Shown here: one piece after another, positions 56,090 through 64,000 of the stretch
How positions within the stretch are numbered: the first letter of the stretch is position 1
Layout of the letters: every line of letters starts with the position of its first letter
Assembly: GCF_900241005.1 (NCBI RefSeq)
Contig: NZ_OEST01000001.1
Span: forward strand, 682,001 to 746,000
Length of the DNA stretch: 64,000 nt
DNA from: Bacteroides cutis
GTDB lineage: Bacteria; Bacteroidota; Bacteroidia; Bacteroidales; Bacteroidaceae
Reading direction: 5' to 3'
Notes under the pieces: model-generated
What the model saw: the letters and a program-made list of their open reading frames with translations, nothing else
Database searches by the model: none
Told to the model about the DNA's origin: nothing
Position numbers and translations under genes: made by a program

Positions 56090-56239
56090 TCTGCATTGAT
56101 TTGTTATTTGTAAAACAAAGGATGAGTTACGTCAAAGCTGATGTCCAGCAAGTTATACATTATTGATATATTGTTGATAAATGACGATAAATTGTCGGAA
56201 TATCACTGTGCCCGTTCTCACATCAAAATGAATTGAAAT

Positions 56240-56262
56240 ATCAACCGGATTTTCGGGTTGAT
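56240..56262 (-). terminator. hairpin after the XRE regulator gene
   Basis: ATCAACC pairs with GGTTGAT around a 9-nt loop, 5 bp beyond the stop of the leftward gene. The T tract on the minus strand is interrupted (ATTTCAATTCATTTTG), so it is a weak terminator. The rest of 56090-56239 shows nothing recognisable. Confidence 0.5.
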
Positions 56263-56266
56263 CCAT

Positions 56267-56611
56267 TTAGAGTTTGTTTTCCAGCTCTTCAACTTTCTTG
56301 TATAATATATCTATCAAGCGGCTGTTGGCTTTGACAAGTTCACGGAGGTTATCATCATTTGATAATTGTGTTGTTTTGTCGATGTTTTTCTTTCCTTTTA
56401 TTTTATGGAATAGTTCCACTTCCGGAATACCCAATATTTCCGCTATTTTGCTCAGACGAGTCAATGTTAAATCTGTTTCCCCATATTCTATTTTACAATA
56501 AGCGCTGGTGGATAGATTTAGTTTTTCACCCATCTGTTCTTGAGTTAAATTCTTTTCTAAACGTAACAGTTGAAGCTGTTGGCCTACAACTTTCTTTAAA
56601 TTGCTTCCCAT
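56267..56611 (-). CDS. XRE-family helix-turn-helix regulator
   Basis: 114 residues. The N-terminal HTH_3 domain (VVGQQLQLLRLEKNLTQEQM, LNLSTSAYCKIEYGETDLTL, LSKIAEILGIPEVELFHKIK) binds DNA. The C-terminal helix (SRLIDILYKKVEELENKL) can form a dimerising coiled coil. It is transcribed away from the secreted-protein run at 56857 and could regulate it, which is only a positional guess. Confidence 0.88.
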   Translation of the reverse strand: MGSNLKKVVGQQLQLLRLEKNLTQEQMGEKLNLSTSAYCKIEYGETDLTLTRLSKIAEILGIPEVELFHKIKGKKNIDKTTQLSNDDNLRELVKANSRLIDILYKKVEELENKL

Positions 56612-56648
56612 GTCGTATGTTTTTGGGTAGTACTATCTGTTTATTGGA

Positions 56649-56656
56649 CAAATATA
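56649..56656 (-). promoter_or_regulatory. -7 box for the XRE gene
   Basis: TATATTTG on the minus strand, 38 bp before the start codon. Confidence 0.4.
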
Positions 56657-56693
56657 ACAAAAAAGGTGTATATAATCAATGTTAAAACACACT

Positions 56694-56701
56694 TATCTTT
56701 G
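56694..56701 (+). promoter_or_regulatory. -7 box for the secreted-protein operon
   Basis: TATCTTTG, a full TAnnTTTG match. It would give a leader of about 150 nt before the ATG at 56857. No clear -33 box. Confidence 0.4.
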
Positions 56702-56856
56702 TCAACAAAGAAAAACACTCATATCAGACCAGTTAATGTGATGCGATATCATACGAAAAGAAGTTAATAGAAAATAGAACGAGAATTTATTTTTAATAAT
56801 TACAAACAAGCGGAATGGGATAAAAATCCTGCTTCACATTAACAATTTACACTATT

Positions 56857-57555
56857 ATGAAAAAGTTATTATTTATGATGTTGGGTGCATTTCTTTTAAG
56901 TACTACTACGGTTTGTGCACAAGAACTGACTGCGAAAGAAAAAGCTAAACAAGAAAAAGAAGCTGCCAAACAAGCCAAGGAAAACGCCAAAAAAGAAGCT
57001 AAACTGAAAAAAGCTGCCAAAAAAGATGCTAAAATAGCCGATTTGCGCGTGGAGTATACTGAGTTTCTGAAAGAATGGGAACCTATTGAAGCCAATGTAG
57101 GTATCGCTGAAGTAGATACTTTTTTTGTACATACCAATGAATTGTTTGCTTTGTTGGCTACGGTCGAAGAAAATACGGGTTTCATTGAAATGGTACCCGA
57201 ACCTTATTTGGATGAGGAAATGGGAGTTACTGATACCATTTGGAATGCCAAGAATGCCAAAACAGGTGAACCTATTGCCAAGAATGATGCTTTGAAAGTT
57301 TATACTATTGCCGGATTGAACCTGACAGAAGCCGCCGCCCGTGGCGTTTCACTTACAGCTGAGAGTGCTTCTGCTTTATTGTCTCTGACTTCCGACCCAC
57401 TGAAAGCGCTTTCTATCGGCAAGAAGGTGAAGCAGGCTACAAAAGCCATCAAAATGTCTGTCAGCGTAATTCCTCTTATCCAACGTAACATCAAGGAGAA
57501 TACTGAGAAGTTGAAGTATAAAAAAGCCAACGAGGGTCAGGAAACCAAGGAATAA
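56857..57555 (+). CDS. secreted coiled-coil protein of unknown function
   Basis: 232 residues. The signal peptide MKKLLFMMLGAFLLSTTTVC ends at AQ. Next is a highly charged Lys/Ala/Glu helix (ELTAKEKAKQEKEAAKQAKE, about 23-60), likely a coiled coil, then a mixed domain (VDTFFVHTNELFALLATVEE, LTSDPLKALSIGKKVKQATK). No family recognised. First of eight consecutive rightward genes for exported proteins; 15 bp to the next one. Confidence 0.75.
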   Translation: MKKLLFMMLGAFLLSTTTVCAQELTAKEKAKQEKEAAKQAKENAKKEAKLKKAAKKDAKIADLRVEYTEFLKEWEPIEANVGIAEVDTFFVHTNELFALLATVEENTGFIEMVPEPYLDEEMGVTDTIWNAKNAKTGEPIAKNDALKVYTIAGLNLTEAAARGVSLTAESASALLSLTSDPLKALSIGKKVKQATKAIKMSVSVIPLIQRNIKENTEKLKYKKANEGQETKE

Positions 57556-57570
57556 TTAATCGGAATAGAT

Positions 57571-58470
57571 ATGAAGATTATCATGAAGAAGATATTTATA
57601 TTACTCGCACTTGTTGTTCTGGCGCTGGATGTTGTTGCTCAAAGTAAAGGTAAAAATGCTATGACTTTGCGTCTGGTAGACATAAAAGTGACAGACGGTA
57701 CTTTGGTAAATATTGCTAAGGAGCAGTCGGCCAAAGGAAATGATAAGCCTGCCCAGATGATAGAAATCTATGAGAATAATGTCCGTGCGAAACTGGACGA
57801 AGTGGCGAAAGCGAGTGGACGTTTTGAGATATCGGACGCTACAACGCTGGATGCCCTTTCACGCGATGCGGAAGCACAGTTGTTCATGAAGATGTCTAAA
57901 GCAGAGAAGATAGAATATGTATCCGCCAAACAAAACGACTATGCGTTGTCTTGTGACATCAACAGTTGTCAATTCACTCGTAAGGCTGGGGGAGCAGGTT
58001 ATTCCTGTGTATTACGCTTAAAGGTGAGTATTAATGATGCGCGCGATCCTCAAGGCGTAGCGCTTATCTCACGTGAGTTTATGAGTGATATCAAGAAGAC
58101 CGCTATTCGTCCCAGTCGTGACGCTGCTTGTCAGGAAGCATTGGCTACCTTGACGGAACCTCTGACTGATTTCTTTTTGAATAATATTCCTGTATATGGT
58201 CTTCTGGGATATGAGAATGATGAATATATCGTTACTTGCGGTGCTAATCTTCGTATCAGAAAGGGAGATCAGTTCCAGGTTTCATTGGTGAAATATAATG
58301 GTAGTGAACGCCATAGTGAAGTAGTGGGTATTGTTAAAGTGCAGGATTTGCGTGCTTCAACTTCTGCCGTATCTTATTCCGAAGGTAAAGACCGTATTAT
58401 TGAACTGATACCGACATTGGATGCCAACAGTTTCCTGCAGTGTAGGTTGTTACTCTTGAAATCTTATTAA
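57571..58470 (+). CDS. secreted CsgG/FlgT-like protein
   Basis: 299 residues; ATG 57571 or the better-placed 57583 (MKKIFILLALVVLALDVVAQ). The N-terminal half has the CsgG/TolB-like pattern of an alpha/beta domain (YENNVRAKLDEVAKASGRFE, ISDATTLDALSRDAE). The C-terminal segment CGANLRIRKGDQFQVSLVKY followed by EVVGIVKVQDLRASTSAVS resembles the C-terminal domain of FlgT-like envelope proteins. Assignment is by motif only. 15 bp after the coiled-coil gene. Confidence 0.5.
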   Translation: MKIIMKKIFILLALVVLALDVVAQSKGKNAMTLRLVDIKVTDGTLVNIAKEQSAKGNDKPAQMIEIYENNVRAKLDEVAKASGRFEISDATTLDALSRDAEAQLFMKMSKAEKIEYVSAKQNDYALSCDINSCQFTRKAGGAGYSCVLRLKVSINDARDPQGVALISREFMSDIKKTAIRPSRDAACQEALATLTEPLTDFFLNNIPVYGLLGYENDEYIVTCGANLRIRKGDQFQVSLVKYNGSERHSEVVGIVKVQDLRASTSAVSYSEGKDRIIELIPTLDANSFLQCRLLLLKSY

Positions 58471-58482
58471 TGTATATGTGAT

Positions 58483-58962
58483 ATGAAAAAAGTATTAGTA
58501 TTCTCTTTATTTTGTTCTTTATTTTTTACGACGGTATCTTACGCTCAGAAAGTGAAACCGGTGAATTATGGAGGTTCGGTGAACCTGATGGAAGTGAAAG
58601 GGCGTGGTAGTGATGCTGTAGTAGTACTTCGTACACTAGGATATGGCAAAAACGATGCTTTGGCTCAAGAAGACGCTGAGATACGCGTGATAAGAGCTTT
58701 GTTGTATTCTGGTTTTTCTAAGGATTTCCCCGCTGTAATTTCCATGAGTGAAACAGAAGCGGAGGCGAAGAGTGAAGGTAAGTTACTTGCTTTCTTTGAA
58801 AATAAGGAATATAAGGACTGTATCAGTTCTGTGAAACCAATGGGCAAATTAGACAAAGTGAAAGGTGAAAAGGTGAAGAAAAAACCTTTTGACATCACAG
58901 TGAACTATTATGTCCTGAAGAATAAAATAGGGAATATGAACTTTGACTCTTTTGGATTTTAA
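58483..58962 (+). CDS. small secreted protein of unknown function
   Basis: 159 residues. The signal peptide ends VSYAQ. NYGGSVNLMEVKGRGSDAVV and VLRTLGYGKNDALAQEDAEI, RVIRALLYSGF: the A-x2-DA-x2-VIRALL-x-G pattern recalls LPP20-type proteins, in which a small alpha/beta domain follows an ALxEA helix. The C-terminus is basic (KGEKVKKKPFDITVNYYVLK). 12 bp after the CsgG/FlgT-like gene. Confidence 0.65.
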   Translation: MKKVLVFSLFCSLFFTTVSYAQKVKPVNYGGSVNLMEVKGRGSDAVVVLRTLGYGKNDALAQEDAEIRVIRALLYSGFSKDFPAVISMSETEAEAKSEGKLLAFFENKEYKDCISSVKPMGKLDKVKGEKVKKKPFDITVNYYVLKNKIGNMNFDSFGF

Positions 58963-58976
58963 TGCACTAATATAGA

Positions 58977-59900
58977 TTGAATATGATGAAGAAGCTATTT
59001 CTTTTGTTAGGTATATTATTGCCTGTTTATGTTTGGGCACAAGGTGCCGGGCAGGCAAGGCAACCCAACGTGATAGTGGTTCCGTTTGTAGATCCGGGTC
59101 CTGATGAGAACGACAAAATCAAAGATGCGGTGCTTAACGATGAGGCTGTGCCGTTGGCTCTGTCCAAGATTAAAGAGCAGTTTAACTTGCGTAACTTCAA
59201 AACCATTGATTTCATGACGGAGTTTCAACGGGTTCAGAACCGTGCTTATGCGGCATCGACTCTGAACGCGAAGAATACCGGACTGCAATCTTATGTAGAT
59301 GGAGCGAGAGCTGATATTTATGTGACGGTGAAAATCTCGAAAGAGGATTTTTCATCAGGAGCGTCCAGTGTTACGCTGTTATTAGAAGCTAAGGAGAGGG
59401 AGACCGGATTTTCTTTGGCGAATGCGAGTATTGTGAGCGATCGTTTTCGTGCATCCAAGAAAGAATTGACTGAATATGCTTTGGAAGGAATTTCAGAGAA
59501 TTTCTTTAATCAGTTGAAACAGGCATTCCGCGATATGGTGAACAATGGACGTGAGGTGAACATCACGGTCAATGTAGACAGCAATTGCGATTTCGATATG
59601 GAAAATGATGTAGTAGGTACCAATGACATGATGTTGAGTGAAGAACTGGACGAATGGGTATTGGCCAACGCTTTCAAAGGTAATGGTGAAGTACGTGGGG
59701 GGGGTAATGGCTTGAATGTCTATATGCGTGTCCCTGTATATGATCCTGATACAGGCAGACCACGATCCATCAAATCTGAAACCGGTAAGTTGAGACGGTT
59801 CATCTCCGGTTTATTGAAAGGCAAAGGTTATACGGCCAGTGAGAAGGCTGCTTCAGGACAATATATACAGCTTTTAATTCAAAACGCGAAGGAAGAATAA
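58977..59900 (+). CDS. secreted protein of unknown function (DUF6175-like)
   Basis: 307 residues; ATG 58977, with further ATGs at 58983 and 58986 that would place MKKLFLLLGILLPVYVWAQ directly. The mature start PNVIVVPFVDPGPDENDKIK, ALSKIKEQFNLRNFKTIDFM is a CsgG/TolB-type alpha/beta domain (V-I-V-P-F then an L-x2-F-K-T-I-D strand). A second domain has VNITVNVDSNCDFDMENDVV and KLRRFISGLLKGKGYTASEK. I believe it belongs to DUF6175 but cannot confirm. Function unknown. Confidence 0.65.
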   Translation: MNMMKKLFLLLGILLPVYVWAQGAGQARQPNVIVVPFVDPGPDENDKIKDAVLNDEAVPLALSKIKEQFNLRNFKTIDFMTEFQRVQNRAYAASTLNAKNTGLQSYVDGARADIYVTVKISKEDFSSGASSVTLLLEAKERETGFSLANASIVSDRFRASKKELTEYALEGISENFFNQLKQAFRDMVNNGREVNITVNVDSNCDFDMENDVVGTNDMMLSEELDEWVLANAFKGNGEVRGGGNGLNVYMRVPVYDPDTGRPRSIKSETGKLRRFISGLLKGKGYTASEKAASGQYIQLLIQNAKEE

Positions 59901-59912
59901 TACAAGAGTTTG

Positions 59913-59955
59913 ATGTCCGGTATATGTGTTGAAGTAACAGCGCATAACCGGACAT
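59913..59955 (+). terminator. hairpin between two operon genes
   Basis: ATGTCCGGT pairs with ACCGGACAT (9 bp) over a 25-nt loop, then TTGATTTTT. It may attenuate transcription into 59978 or stabilise the upstream message. Confidence 0.5.
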
Positions 59956-59977
59956 TTGATTTTTAATAACGAGATAT

Positions 59978-61132
59978 ATGAAGAAATTTCTGTTTTTATT
60001 GATTGCCGGCTTTTGTACGGTTCAGCTTTGGGCACAGACCATTAATTTCTCTGTCTTGCCTTTGCCGGACGGGGGCGAATTGACGGAAGCGTCTAGAGAC
60101 ATGCTTCAGAATAAACTGAAACAGATTATCACTCGTAATAGTGCGGGTGCATCCAATGAATATAATGTTTTTATCATTGAACCGGAAATCGTGGTGGTAG
60201 ATAAGCAGGCCACATCGGGACTGATGAACAATGTGACTCTTGTGAAAGGTGAATTGACACTGGTTGCCAAGAATAAAGTGGACGGTAGTTTGTATCATAG
60301 TATGGTGCTAAATATATCTGGCCAGGTCACTGAGAAAGCGGACCCTTACAAGGCGATGATTACCAATATCCGTACCACCGATCCAGTGTTTACCCGTTTC
60401 ATCCGCATTGCCCGTCAAAAGATAGAGGACTATTATGCTGCCAATTGCGCTACTATCCTTCAACGTGCACAGAGCTTGTATGACCAAAAGAAATATCAGG
60501 AAGCGGCAAGTTACCTTTCTGCCGTGTCTGATGCTATTCCTTGTTATGAACAGGCTTCTGTATTACTCAAAGAACTTTCGGACTACATGCCCGCCGGTCC
60601 CGATACGGTGATTATACAGAAAGTGGTGGAGAAAGTAGTGGAAAAACCGGTTGAAGTAGAGAAAATCGTAGAAGTGGAAAAGATCGTGGAAAAGCCGGTC
60701 GTTGTGGAAAAAGTGGTTGAGAAGCCGGTGATTGTAGAAAAGGTCATAGAGAAACCGGTAGTTCAAGAAACCCCGGAAATAAACTGTGAGATTACGTATT
60801 CCACAACTCGTTTGCAATTTAAGATATTGAAGTGCATAGGAAACCCTTCACAGCAACGTGTCACTGTTTTGGCGGAAATCACCAATTTGGACACCAATCG
60901 TAATGGAGAAGAGTTTTTGAAGATGATCTCAGCTGTGACCGATGGTGGATTAGAGTGTAAAAACTTCGAGATACAGAATGGTCAATGGATGAAGATGCCA
61001 CCACGTATAGCGCTTCGCCGTGAGTTTTATGTAACTAAAGTGTTCGACAAATTCTCCAGTTTCTCTTATATGGAGTTGAGAATTGCAGATACAAACGTAT
61101 ATATCCGTAACTTGCCTATTCAATGGCAATAG
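59978..61132 (+). CDS. secreted protein with VEK-type repeats
   Basis: 384 residues. The signal peptide ends LWAQ. INFSVLPLPDGGELTEASRD, NKLKQIITRNSAGASNEYNV is a CsgG/TolB-like domain, followed by a TPR-like helix pair (ILQRAQSLYDQKKYQEAASY, YLSAVSDAIPCYEQASVLLK). A repetitive Val/Glu/Lys/Pro linker (VVEKVVEKPVEVEKIVEVEK and further units, about 213-262) comes next, then a beta-sandwich C-terminal domain. The linker is an extended spacer, as in TonB or wall-spanning proteins. Its stop overlaps the frame of the next gene. Confidence 0.7.
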   Translation: MKKFLFLLIAGFCTVQLWAQTINFSVLPLPDGGELTEASRDMLQNKLKQIITRNSAGASNEYNVFIIEPEIVVVDKQATSGLMNNVTLVKGELTLVAKNKVDGSLYHSMVLNISGQVTEKADPYKAMITNIRTTDPVFTRFIRIARQKIEDYYAANCATILQRAQSLYDQKKYQEAASYLSAVSDAIPCYEQASVLLKELSDYMPAGPDTVIIQKVVEKVVEKPVEVEKIVEVEKIVEKPVVVEKVVEKPVIVEKVIEKPVVQETPEINCEITYSTTRLQFKILKCIGNPSQQRVTVLAEITNLDTNRNGEEFLKMISAVTDGGLECKNFEIQNGQWMKMPPRIALRREFYVTKVFDKFSSFSYMELRIADTNVYIRNLPIQWQ

Positions 61133-61143
61133 AAAGTATGAGT

Positions 61144-62457
61144 ATGAAACGATTGATGTGGATAGTTTGCGCTTTATTGCTGACAGTAGGTGCAAACGCT
61201 CAGACTAAAGTCATAGAAAAGAGTGCCAAAAAAGTTCCGGGATGGTTGAACACGGCTGTGGACGATTATCTGATAGTTTCTGTTACTGCCAATTCGCTGG
61301 CAGACGGACAATCAAAAGCGCTGAATGAAATAACGGAACGGATTATCCAGGCAGTGGCAAACAATGTGTCTGTCTCTAAAAAGAATGTGATGTCCGAAGT
61401 GAACACGAACGGGAATATTGAGTCATCGGATGCCTTTATACAGGTTTCTAAAATGAAATCTGCTAATCTGCCTTTTCTGAAAGGCATTTCCCTTTCTAAT
61501 GTGGAAGAAATTTATTGGGAAAAGGTACAGGACAAGGCTACCAAGAAGGAACATTATAATTATAATGTGAAATATCCGTTTTCAAGTGCTGAACAGCGGA
61601 AGTTGATTGCTGAGTTTGAAACGTTGGATGCGGAGAAAGTCGCGAAATACGAAACTTTAGAGCAAAAGTTGCACGAGATAGAATCGGTGGATGAGATTAA
61701 GCAGGCCATTGCCGAACTGAACACACTCTCTGAGTATTTCTTTGATGAAGTACGTTTGAGTCAGGTGAAAGGATTGATAGGACAGTACAATGATTTATAT
61801 AAGTCTATTTCAGTGACGGGTACTTTCATTGAAGGCGGTAAGTACCAATGCCAGGTATTGCTGGAAGGTAATCCGGTAAAGGTATCTTCTACCCCGAAAG
61901 TGAAATCCAACTGTGCGAGTCAAATCAGTACCCGTCCTCAAGACGGTATGTTCATTATTTCTTATAATGCCCAAGACTGCCTGCCCGAAGAAGAGAATTT
62001 ATTGGATATTACCTTTATCATCAACGGAAAACGTTACCAACATCAAGCTTTCTTGAGTGAAGCGGGTGGTGGGGTAGGTAGTGGTTCTTTTTCCGTGGTT
62101 CCCGAAGGAAAGATTATATTGATGGCTGATTCTGTAGTTGCTGTAAATAGAAAATTGTTTAATATCAATATCCGTTTGACGCTAAATAATCGTGGAGGTA
62201 CACCCTTCGGACTGAAAGCATTGGAACTTCATGTGCCGGAGATTTCCACTCCTATCATCTTTGACGATATAGACGGTGTATACAAGACAAAAGGAATTGT
62301 ACAGATTAAGGCGTTAGCCGAAGGAGAGTTCACTGCTAAGGAAAAGAAAGCTTCCGCATTCTCGTTTGTGCAGGGTTCTATTACTTTTGTCAATCCGGTG
62401 ACGGGAGCAGTAGAACGCGCAAGGCTTTCTTTACCTTATGTAACTAACTGGGAATAA
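61144..62457 (+). CDS. secreted LPP20-like protein
   Basis: 437 residues from ATG 61144 (MKRLMWIVCALLLTVGANAQ); upstream in-frame ATGs at 61138 and 61123 are possible. PGWLNTAVDDYLIVSVTANS, LADGQSKALNEITERIIQAV matches the LPP20 pattern (P-x-W, then V-x-A-x6-A-x2-A). A middle helix (KVAKYETLEQKLHEIESVDE) and C-terminal beta domains follow. LPP20/FlgP-type proteins are outer-membrane associated. The signal has no lipobox Cys here. It overlaps or abuts the preceding gene. Confidence 0.6.
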   Translation: MKRLMWIVCALLLTVGANAQTKVIEKSAKKVPGWLNTAVDDYLIVSVTANSLADGQSKALNEITERIIQAVANNVSVSKKNVMSEVNTNGNIESSDAFIQVSKMKSANLPFLKGISLSNVEEIYWEKVQDKATKKEHYNYNVKYPFSSAEQRKLIAEFETLDAEKVAKYETLEQKLHEIESVDEIKQAIAELNTLSEYFFDEVRLSQVKGLIGQYNDLYKSISVTGTFIEGGKYQCQVLLEGNPVKVSSTPKVKSNCASQISTRPQDGMFIISYNAQDCLPEEENLLDITFIINGKRYQHQAFLSEAGGGVGSGSFSVVPEGKIILMADSVVAVNRKLFNINIRLTLNNRGGTPFGLKALELHVPEISTPIIFDDIDGVYKTKGIVQIKALAEGEFTAKEKKASAFSFVQGSITFVNPVTGAVERARLSLPYVTNWE

Positions 62458-62487
62458 AAAAGGTATAATATTAATTGTTAAATTGAA

Positions 62488-63126
62488 ATGATTATGAAAA
62501 AGAGTTTTATGTATTTCATGCTTATCTTTGCCGTTTTGTTCGGTGGAGTGGCAACTGCCGGTGCACAGTCTAAGGCATTAAAAAAAGATGTCAAAAAAAG
62601 AGTGAAAGAACTGAATAAGGAAGGTTGGAAGCCTTTGGCTAGTTCTTCTACTTTGGAATATGCTTTCACAAAGTATCGTACTTATTTGGAAGAAGATCCT
62701 GAGAACCGTATTGAACTGGTAGGTATCGCTATCGGAAAGAATGTGAAGATTGGTAGGGAAAATGCTATAATGAACGGTATCACCAGCTATGCTTCCAGAG
62801 CGAAGGCACAAGTTATTGGCAAAATGAAATCGTTGATGTCATCTTCTGCATCTGATACTTCGGAAGAAGAAATCGATAAGTTTGGTGCTGCTTATGAATC
62901 AGGTGTAAATACGAAAATTGCCGGTCTTGTCAAACAACATCTCGTTTTGGTGAAAGAAACTGGAGACGGAAACAAAGAATTCAATGTTTACATGTCTATT
63001 GATGAGGCTAAAGCCAAGAAAGCTCGTGAAGATGCTGCCCGTGAAGCCAGAAAGAAGGCCGCATTGGGCGAGTTGTCTCAGCAGGTAGAAGAATTTATAG
63101 GCGAACCGGTAGAACTTATGGAGTAA
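62488..63126 (+). CDS. secreted LPP20-like protein
   Basis: 212 residues; ATG 62488, or 62494 (MKKSFMYFMLIFAVLFGGVA). Signal peptide ends GAQ. KALKKDVKKRVKELNKEGWK is a basic helix, then YRTYLEEDPENRIELVGIAI, GKNVKIGRENAIMNGITSYA resembles the LPP20 alpha/beta core. The C-terminal Ala/Lys/Arg-rich helix (AKAKKAREDAAREARKKAAL) may be a coiled coil. 30 bp after the preceding gene. Confidence 0.6.
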   Translation: MIMKKSFMYFMLIFAVLFGGVATAGAQSKALKKDVKKRVKELNKEGWKPLASSSTLEYAFTKYRTYLEEDPENRIELVGIAIGKNVKIGRENAIMNGITSYASRAKAQVIGKMKSLMSSSASDTSEEEIDKFGAAYESGVNTKIAGLVKQHLVLVKETGDGNKEFNVYMSIDEAKAKKAREDAAREARKKAALGELSQQVEEFIGEPVELME

Positions 63127-63141
63127 TCTGAATATATGGAT

Positions 63142-63183
63142 AGAGGTTGTGTCTTGTGGCTAAGGTTACAGGTATCAACCTCT
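63142..63183 (+). terminator. intrinsic terminator-like hairpin
   Basis: AGAGGTTG pairs with CAACCTCT (8 bp, loop 26 nt), running into TTTTTATTATT. It would end or partly end the operon before the last gene, which starts at 63210. Confidence 0.6.
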
Positions 63184-63209
63184 TTTTTATTATTAAAATA
63201 TATGCGATC

Positions 63210-64000
63210 ATGAAGAAGACAGTATGTTTTGTTGTAGGGCTTTTTTTCTCTTTTATGGGGATGGCTCAGGAAAATAAAGATGACTTTTCCAACTTTATGA
63301 AGGAAGAGATGAAAGACTTCGACAAATTTATAGATGATGCCAATAAAGACTTCATCAACTTCATGCGCGAACCTTGGAAAGAGTTTGAGTCGGAAAAGCC
63401 TGTGATAAAAAGGGTAAAACCAGAACCCGAGAAACCCGTGATTTATGATAAGAAGACTGCGCCTAAACATGATAAGCCGGTTTGCTTGAGTATAGAAGAA
63501 ATACTTGATATGACGACTGAAGCCGGTAAGCAGAAACCTGTGATACAGGTTGAGGAGGTTGATAAGATCACCTTTGATAAACCTGAAGTAATTGTTAAGA
63601 AGAAAAAGGAACCGACGGTAATTGTGGTCGAAGAAAAGGTAGTGGACAAGCCGGTTGTTAAACCCAAAAAGAAACCTGTTATAGAAGTAGTTGAAGAAAA
63701 ACCTGCCGTTGAGGTTGTACCGGTTGTAGTACCGGTGGTAAAACCTGAGAAACCGGTGGCTACTCCTGTCAAGACTACACCGTTGTATGAAGGTGGAAGT
63801 AATCGTAACAAGATAATCTATGCCGGACAATCTTTTTATTTAAGTAATGCTTTAGCAGGTAAATGTAAATTGGGTACATTAAACGAAAATGCGATAGCAG
63901 ATGCTTATGAGGCTTTATGCAGTGCCGATTATAAATCTTTATTAGAAGATTGTGCGCAGATAAAGAAAGATCTGCAATTGAATGATTGGGGAGTCTTTAC
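63210..64000 (+). CDS. secreted protein with KPV/EKP repeats, 5' part
   Basis: Starts at ATG 63210 and is cut by the window edge (263 residues visible). A signal peptide ends MGMAQ. An acidic/aromatic helix (NFMKEEMKDFDKFIDDANKD) precedes a long Val/Lys/Pro/Glu-rich repetitive linker (about 65-190: VIKRVKPEPEKPVIYDKK, VVVPVVKPEKPVATPVKT). After it begins a folded domain (IIYAGQSFYLSNALAGKCKL, AYEALCSADYKSLLEDCAQI). The linker style matches the 59978 gene, so this protein probably belongs to the same system. Family unknown; the diagnostic C-terminus lies outside. Confidence 0.7.
   Translation, partial: MKKTVCFVVGLFFSFMGMAQENKDDFSNFMKEEMKDFDKFIDDANKDFINFMREPWKEFESEKPVIKRVKPEPEKPVIYDKKTAPKHDKPVCLSIEEILDMTTEAGKQKPVIQVEEVDKITFDKPEVIVKKKKEPTVIVVEEKVVDKPVVKPKKKPVIEVVEEKPAVEVVPVVVPVVKPEKPVATPVKTTPLYEGGSNRNKIIYAGQSFYLSNALAGKCKLGTLNENAIADAYEALCSADYKSLLEDCAQIKKDLQLNDWGVF

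Noticed and set aside
60610..60770. Tandem DNA repeat as a mobile or CRISPR-like element
   Set aside because: The repetition follows codons for a VEK/KPV protein linker in frame and is explained by coding.
1..64000. tRNA, rRNA, transposase, integrase or prophage genes
   Set aside because: I looked for their motifs on both strands by eye and found none. A dedicated tRNA/rRNA search would settle this.

Overview
The window reads as one chromosomal segment of a Bacteroides species. Gene content (sufBCDS, infB with a long acidic linker, GH3/CE1 enzymes, TonB-plug and head-GIN proteins), many promoters of the Bacteroidetes type (TTTG, about 19-20 bp, TAnnTTTG) and the gene families all agree. The species cannot be fixed from sequence alone. 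No rRNA, tRNA, CRISPR array, transposase or phage module was recognised.

Layout. 1-2465: fatty-acid and cofactor genes (fabF partial, acpP, purN, pdxB). 2538-4910: a frameshifted ORF6N-domain gene and a two-gene secreted MORN cassette, which is bracketed by a direct repeat of the ORF6N gene's 3' end. 4923-22454: a large glycan locus with a Kdo-kinase-like protein, about 14 glycosyltransferases of families GT2, GT4, GT6, GT8, GT11 and GT14, two UDP-galactopyranose-mutase-like flavoproteins and an O-acyltransferase. It is followed by an MsbA-type lipid A exporter (22671-24506). No Wzx flippase or Wzy polymerase is visible, so a lipooligosaccharide/LPS glycan locus is the best reading. 24545-30101: RNase HI, nitroreductase, aroK, speA, argB. 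30290-33761: ECF sigma with putative anti-sigma, a head-GIN lipoprotein, a zinc metallopeptidase and a small membrane protein. 33908-37456: esterase plus GH3 beta-glucosidase operon. 37498-38366: a chimeric gene scar and a 23-bp tandem repeat. 38653-49179: rimP-nusA-infB-cvpA-sufBCDS. 49248-56611: YbjQ-like protein, macroglobulin/TonB-plug protein, membrane pyrophosphatase, split LysO-type exporter, rnhB, XRE regulator. 56857-64000: a run of eight secreted proteins of mostly unknown function, the last cut by the window edge.

Two points stand out. First, a pair of 21-bp inverted repeats (12389-12409 and 12570-12590), carrying the core AAACGTTCGT, brackets a 160-bp segment with a promoter inside, between divergent glycan genes. 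This is the architecture of a Bacteroides invertible (Mpi-type) promoter. In the present orientation it should express the leftward three-gene operon; inverted, it should express the rightward glycosyltransferase-like gene. Second, an alpha-1,2-fucosyltransferase-like gene (GT11) lies end-to-end with a GT6 gene, a homologue of the blood-group A/B transferases. Together they suggest that the surface glycan may carry a blood-group-like epitope. The terminal secreted-protein run, with LPP20-like and FlgT/CsgG-like features in a non-flagellated lineage, is a candidate for an undescribed envelope system.
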